Assembly (NCBI GenBank): GCA_945900695.1
Contig: CAMDJU010000105.1
Location: 1 to 9,048 of the forward strand
Source of the DNA: Bordetella parapertussis
GTDB taxonomy: Bacteria > Pseudomonadota > Gammaproteobacteria > Burkholderiales > Burkholderiaceae_C
Direction: 5' to 3'
DNA: 9,048 nt
The notes under the pieces were generated by a model, which was not told the DNA's origin, searched no databases, and was given only the letters and a program-made list of their open reading frames with translations. Positions 6,909-9,048 of the stretch are shown piece after piece (within the stretch, counting starts at the first letter, position 1; each line of letters opens with the position of its first letter). Position numbers and translations under genes: made by a program.

Positions 6909-7892
6909 TCAATCGGCTTTGATTTGAGCGGCTTTGACCACGGGCGGCCAGCGTTTTAATTCAGCAGACAAAGTTTCAGCCATCAATTGAGGGGTGCCAC
7001 CACCTGCATCAATTCCCTGCTTAGCCAAGTTGGCCGAGATCTCTGGGTTTTTCAAAACAAGATTCACTTCTTGGTTCAGAGACTGAATCACTTGAGGTGA
7101 AGTGCCCTTGGGTGCCATCAAACCGTACCAAATATCAACCTGCACTTTGGGTAGGCCCTGCTCTTTGAATGTAGGCACTTGAGGCATTTGCGCCGCACGC
7201 TCTGAGCTGAGAACAGCCAACATTTTGAGCTTGCCGGCTTTGACCAAAGGCATGACGGTGTGAACCGGCGCAATCATGGCTGAAACGTGGCCTGCAGCCA
7301 CATCGTTCACGGCGCCTGCGCTGCCTTTGAAGGGAACATGAAAGAGGTTCAAGCCAGCTTCAAACTTAAGCAGCTCCATGGCTAAATGTTGCGGTGTGCC
7401 ATTGCCAGGTGAGGCGTAATTGACGCCCTTGGTACTGGTTTTGGCCATTTGCAAAAACTCGGTCAAGGTGTTGGCTGTGGAACTGCTAGGAACCACCAAG
7501 CACAAGGTGCCTGTGCCTAACAAAGCCACTGGCACGAAATCTTTGACGGTGTCAAAAGGCAAATTGGGATTGACCGCGGCATTGGTTGCAAAGGTGGTGC
7601 CGACCACCAGCAAGGTGGCGCCATCGGGTTTGGCACGGGTGACGTGATCAGCTGCAATATTGCCGCTGGCCCCGGCTTTGTTTTCCACCACAGTGTTGTA
7701 GTTGCCCTTGATGGAAAACTGCTGACTCAAGGTTCTCGCAAGGATGTCCAACCCGGTGCCAGGGGAAGCAGAGACGATTAAGCTTAAGCTGGCAGGTGCG
7801 GCCTGAATGACACCTGTCCCAAAAATGACGGTTGAGGCCAAACTCCAAATCAACCGAATCAGAGATTCTTGAATCATCATTTTGATCTTCAT
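6909..7892 (-). CDS. Bug/TctC-family tripartite tricarboxylate transporter substrate-binding protein
   Basis: This periplasmic binding protein captures a small carboxylated solute and passes it to a TctAB-type membrane carrier. The 327-residue product has a Sec signal (hydrophobic stretch IWSLASTVIFGTGVIQA, about residues 15-31). The ligand-loop signatures of the Bug family follow: SASPGTGLDILARTLS near 41-56, VENKAGASGNIAADHVTRAKPDG near 68-90, and later YASPGNGTPQHLAMELL, HVPFKGSAGAVNDVAAGHV and MPQVPTFKEQGLP. The first loop departs slightly from the common PGG-x-x-D-x-x-A-R form. No tctA or tctB membrane gene is present, which is usual for the many orphan Bug proteins of Burkholderiales. 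Its place immediately upstream of ubiD suggests it binds the pathway's aromatic or heteroaromatic acid. Start: ATG at 7892; ATGs at residues 5 and 6 are alternatives. Confidence 0.92.
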   Translation of the reverse strand: MKIKMMIQESLIRLIWSLASTVIFGTGVIQAAPASLSLIVSASPGTGLDILARTLSQQFSIKGNYNTVVENKAGASGNIAADHVTRAKPDGATLLVVGTTFATNAAVNPNLPFDTVKDFVPVALLGTGTLCLVVPSSSTANTLTEFLQMAKTSTKGVNYASPGNGTPQHLAMELLKFEAGLNLFHVPFKGSAGAVNDVAAGHVSAMIAPVHTVMPLVKAGKLKMLAVLSSERAAQMPQVPTFKEQGLPKVQVDIWYGLMAPKGTSPQVIQSLNQEVNLVLKNPEISANLAKQGIDAGGGTPQLMAETLSAELKRWPPVVKAAQIKAD

Positions 7893-7983
7893 TCAGACTT
7901 GTTAAGGACAGGTCAATTGTGAAGGATACTTACAAATTCAATGCTTTATGAGGGTTAGGGGCTTACTCTTACTAGAGTTTTTC

Positions 7984-8988
7984 TCACGCAAAGTTTTCGG
8001 TATCCACTTCGGAATTGGACTGTGCGTTGTATCGGCTGCCTTGAATGGTTTTTTCGTTGATCAGGACATCAAGCTTTTCAATGAGATCGGGACTGAGTTT
8101 CACATTGGCAGCCCCAACATCGTCGTGCAAATGGGACACGTTGGTCGTGCCTGGAATTGGAACAATGTGAGTGTCCTTGTGCAGCAGCCAAGCCAGTGCC
8201 AACTGAGCGGGCGAGCAAGCTGCCTCTTGTGCCAAGCTCAGGTAAGGTGCAAACAACTTGAAATTGGCAGCATAATTTTCAGGTGTGAAACGCGGCATGC
8301 TTTTTCGAATGTCTTTGGCATCAAAGGCTTGAAGGTCTAGTTCGCCGCACAAAAAGCCACGCGCCACAGGACTGAAGGCCACGAAGGTAGCGCCCAACTC
8401 TTTGCATGCCTGCAACACCGCAATTTCCGGATTGCGCGTCCACACAGAGTACTCCGTTTGGACTGCAGTGATGGGATGTACGGCATGCGCTTTGCGCAAG
8501 GTGCTGGCTGAAACTTCCGATAAACCAACGCTTTGGATTTTGCCTTGACGCACCAAATCACTGAGTGCACCCACACTGTCTTCAATCGGCACTTTTTTGT
8601 CCCAACGGTGCAAGTAGTACAAGTCAATGACATCGGTTTGCAAACGCTTCAAGGCGTCTTCACAGGTCTTGCGAATGGTTTCGGGTCGACCATCAATGAC
8701 GCGTACCAAATTGCCATCGCCATTCACATCCACACCTGACATGCCGCACTTGCTGGCCAAGGTGAACTTCTGACGGTGCGACTTAAGTATTTTACCAACC
8801 AAGGTTTCGTTGGTGCCAAAGCCATAAAGTGCCGCGGTGTCAAAGAAGTTAACGCCCGCATCCAAGGCTGTGAGCAAGACCCTTTCAGCTTGTGCTTCCG
8901 AAATGGGGGGGCCATAGGCATGACTTAAGTTCATGCAGCCCAAGCCGATTTCGCTGACTTGGAATTGACCTAGTTTTCTGTTTTTCAT
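7984..8988 (-). CDS. Aldo/keto reductase
   Basis: This is an NADPH-type aldo/keto reductase that would reduce an aldehyde or ketone, or oxidise the alcohol, in the cytoplasm. The (beta/alpha)8 barrel is complete. Numbering from the preferred ATG at 8988 (334 residues), the catalytic tetrad is Asp50 and Tyr55 in FFDTAALYG, Lys80 in LASKCG and His127 in YYLHRWD. Nucleotide-binding features near the C-terminus include IVPIPGTTNVSHLHDD. A TTG two codons upstream at 8994 could also be read as a start, but neither site has a clear Shine-Dalgarno sequence, so the ATG is preferred. It resembles the ion-channel-beta-like / YajO-type (AKR11-13) reductases. It lies 91 bases upstream of the binding-protein gene on the same strand and is probably the first gene of the catabolic unit, although the gap could hold a separate promoter. 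The substrate is unknown. Confidence 0.92.
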   Translation of the reverse strand: MKNRKLGQFQVSEIGLGCMNLSHAYGPPISEAQAERVLLTALDAGVNFFDTAALYGFGTNETLVGKILKSHRQKFTLASKCGMSGVDVNGDGNLVRVIDGRPETIRKTCEDALKRLQTDVIDLYYLHRWDKKVPIEDSVGALSDLVRQGKIQSVGLSEVSASTLRKAHAVHPITAVQTEYSVWTRNPEIAVLQACKELGATFVAFSPVARGFLCGELDLQAFDAKDIRKSMPRFTPENYAANFKLFAPYLSLAQEAACSPAQLALAWLLHKDTHIVPIPGTTNVSHLHDDVGAANVKLSPDLIEKLDVLINEKTIQGSRYNAQSNSEVDTENFA

Positions 8989-9014
8989 ATTCAAATTTTA
9001 AAGATTGATTGAGC

Positions 9015-9031
9015 CCATTTTGAGAAAATGG
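9015..9031. promoter_or_regulatory. Perfect inverted repeat upstream of the aldo/keto reductase, a candidate operator
   Basis: CCATTTT-GAG-AAAATGG is a perfect 7-bp inverted repeat with a three-base centre, about 27 bp upstream of the reductase ATG. Its position fits a regulator site controlling the minus-strand unit and possibly a divergent plus-strand gene. Function is inferred from position and symmetry only. Confidence 0.35.
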
Positions 9032-9048
9032 CGCAAAGCTACAAGACA
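9028..9048 (+). CDS. Possible start of a divergent gene, cut by the window edge
   Basis: An ATG at 9028 opens a frame that reads MAQSYKT before the window ends. Divergent placement from the aldo/keto reductase and a weak purine-rich TGAGAA at 9021-9026 make a gene start possible. Seven codons are too few to identify a family, and the ATG overlaps the inverted repeat, so this could be chance. Confidence 0.2.

Noticed and set aside
7965..7982. A hairpin (ACTCT-TACT-AGAGT) followed by T residues between the aldo/keto reductase and binding-protein genes
   Set aside because: The T-run follows the stem only on the plus strand, where no gene ends; on the transcribed minus strand no T-tract follows, and the stem is only 5 bp.
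1..9048. Searched by eye for tRNA genes, CRISPR repeats, insertion-sequence ends and long direct repeats
   Set aside because: No such structure was seen; the window is almost fully occupied by protein-coding genes.

Overview
The window reads as a chromosomal stretch from a betaproteobacterium, most likely Burkholderiales and possibly a freshwater Comamonadaceae-type organism. The evidence is indirect: a Bug/TctC-type solute-binding protein, a PaaZ-like phenylacetate gene, an isoquinoline-oxidoreductase-type molybdenum enzyme, compact operons and moderate GC. No rRNA or other taxonomic marker is present, so this placement is inference.

Layout. Positions 1-416 (minus strand) hold the 5' part of a paaZ-like gene that runs off the left edge. 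A roughly 210-bp divergent gap follows, and then a tight plus-strand operon, soxX-soxY-soxZ-soxA (629-2593), encoding the cytochrome and carrier parts of the periplasmic Sox sulfur-oxidation system. It converges on a minus-strand catabolic cluster covering the rest of the window. In transcription order this is: an aldo/keto reductase (8988-7984), a Bug-family periplasmic binding protein (7892-6909), a UbiD-family decarboxylase (6858-5371), a [2Fe-2S] subunit (5350-4844) and a Tat-exported molybdopterin subunit (4832-2628).

How the genes may work together. The minus-strand cluster looks like a pathway for an aromatic or heteroaromatic (possibly furan) carboxylic acid. The binding protein would capture the substrate, the prFMN-dependent UbiD enzyme would remove or add a carboxyl group, the two-subunit molybdenum enzyme would hydroxylate a ring or oxidise an aldehyde in the periplasm, and the aldo/keto reductase would handle a carbonyl. 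The true substrate cannot be read from the sequence. The neighbouring paaZ fits an aromatic-catabolism setting.

The sox operon is unusual in three ways. It contains no soxB or soxCD, it samples as clearly more AT-rich than its neighbours, and its SoxY ends in S-T-A-C-L-D-D-S instead of the usual G-G-C-G-G carrier arm, although the cysteine is kept. This divergent SoxY carrier is the best candidate here for something not already well described. No mobile element, tRNA, rRNA or CRISPR array was seen.
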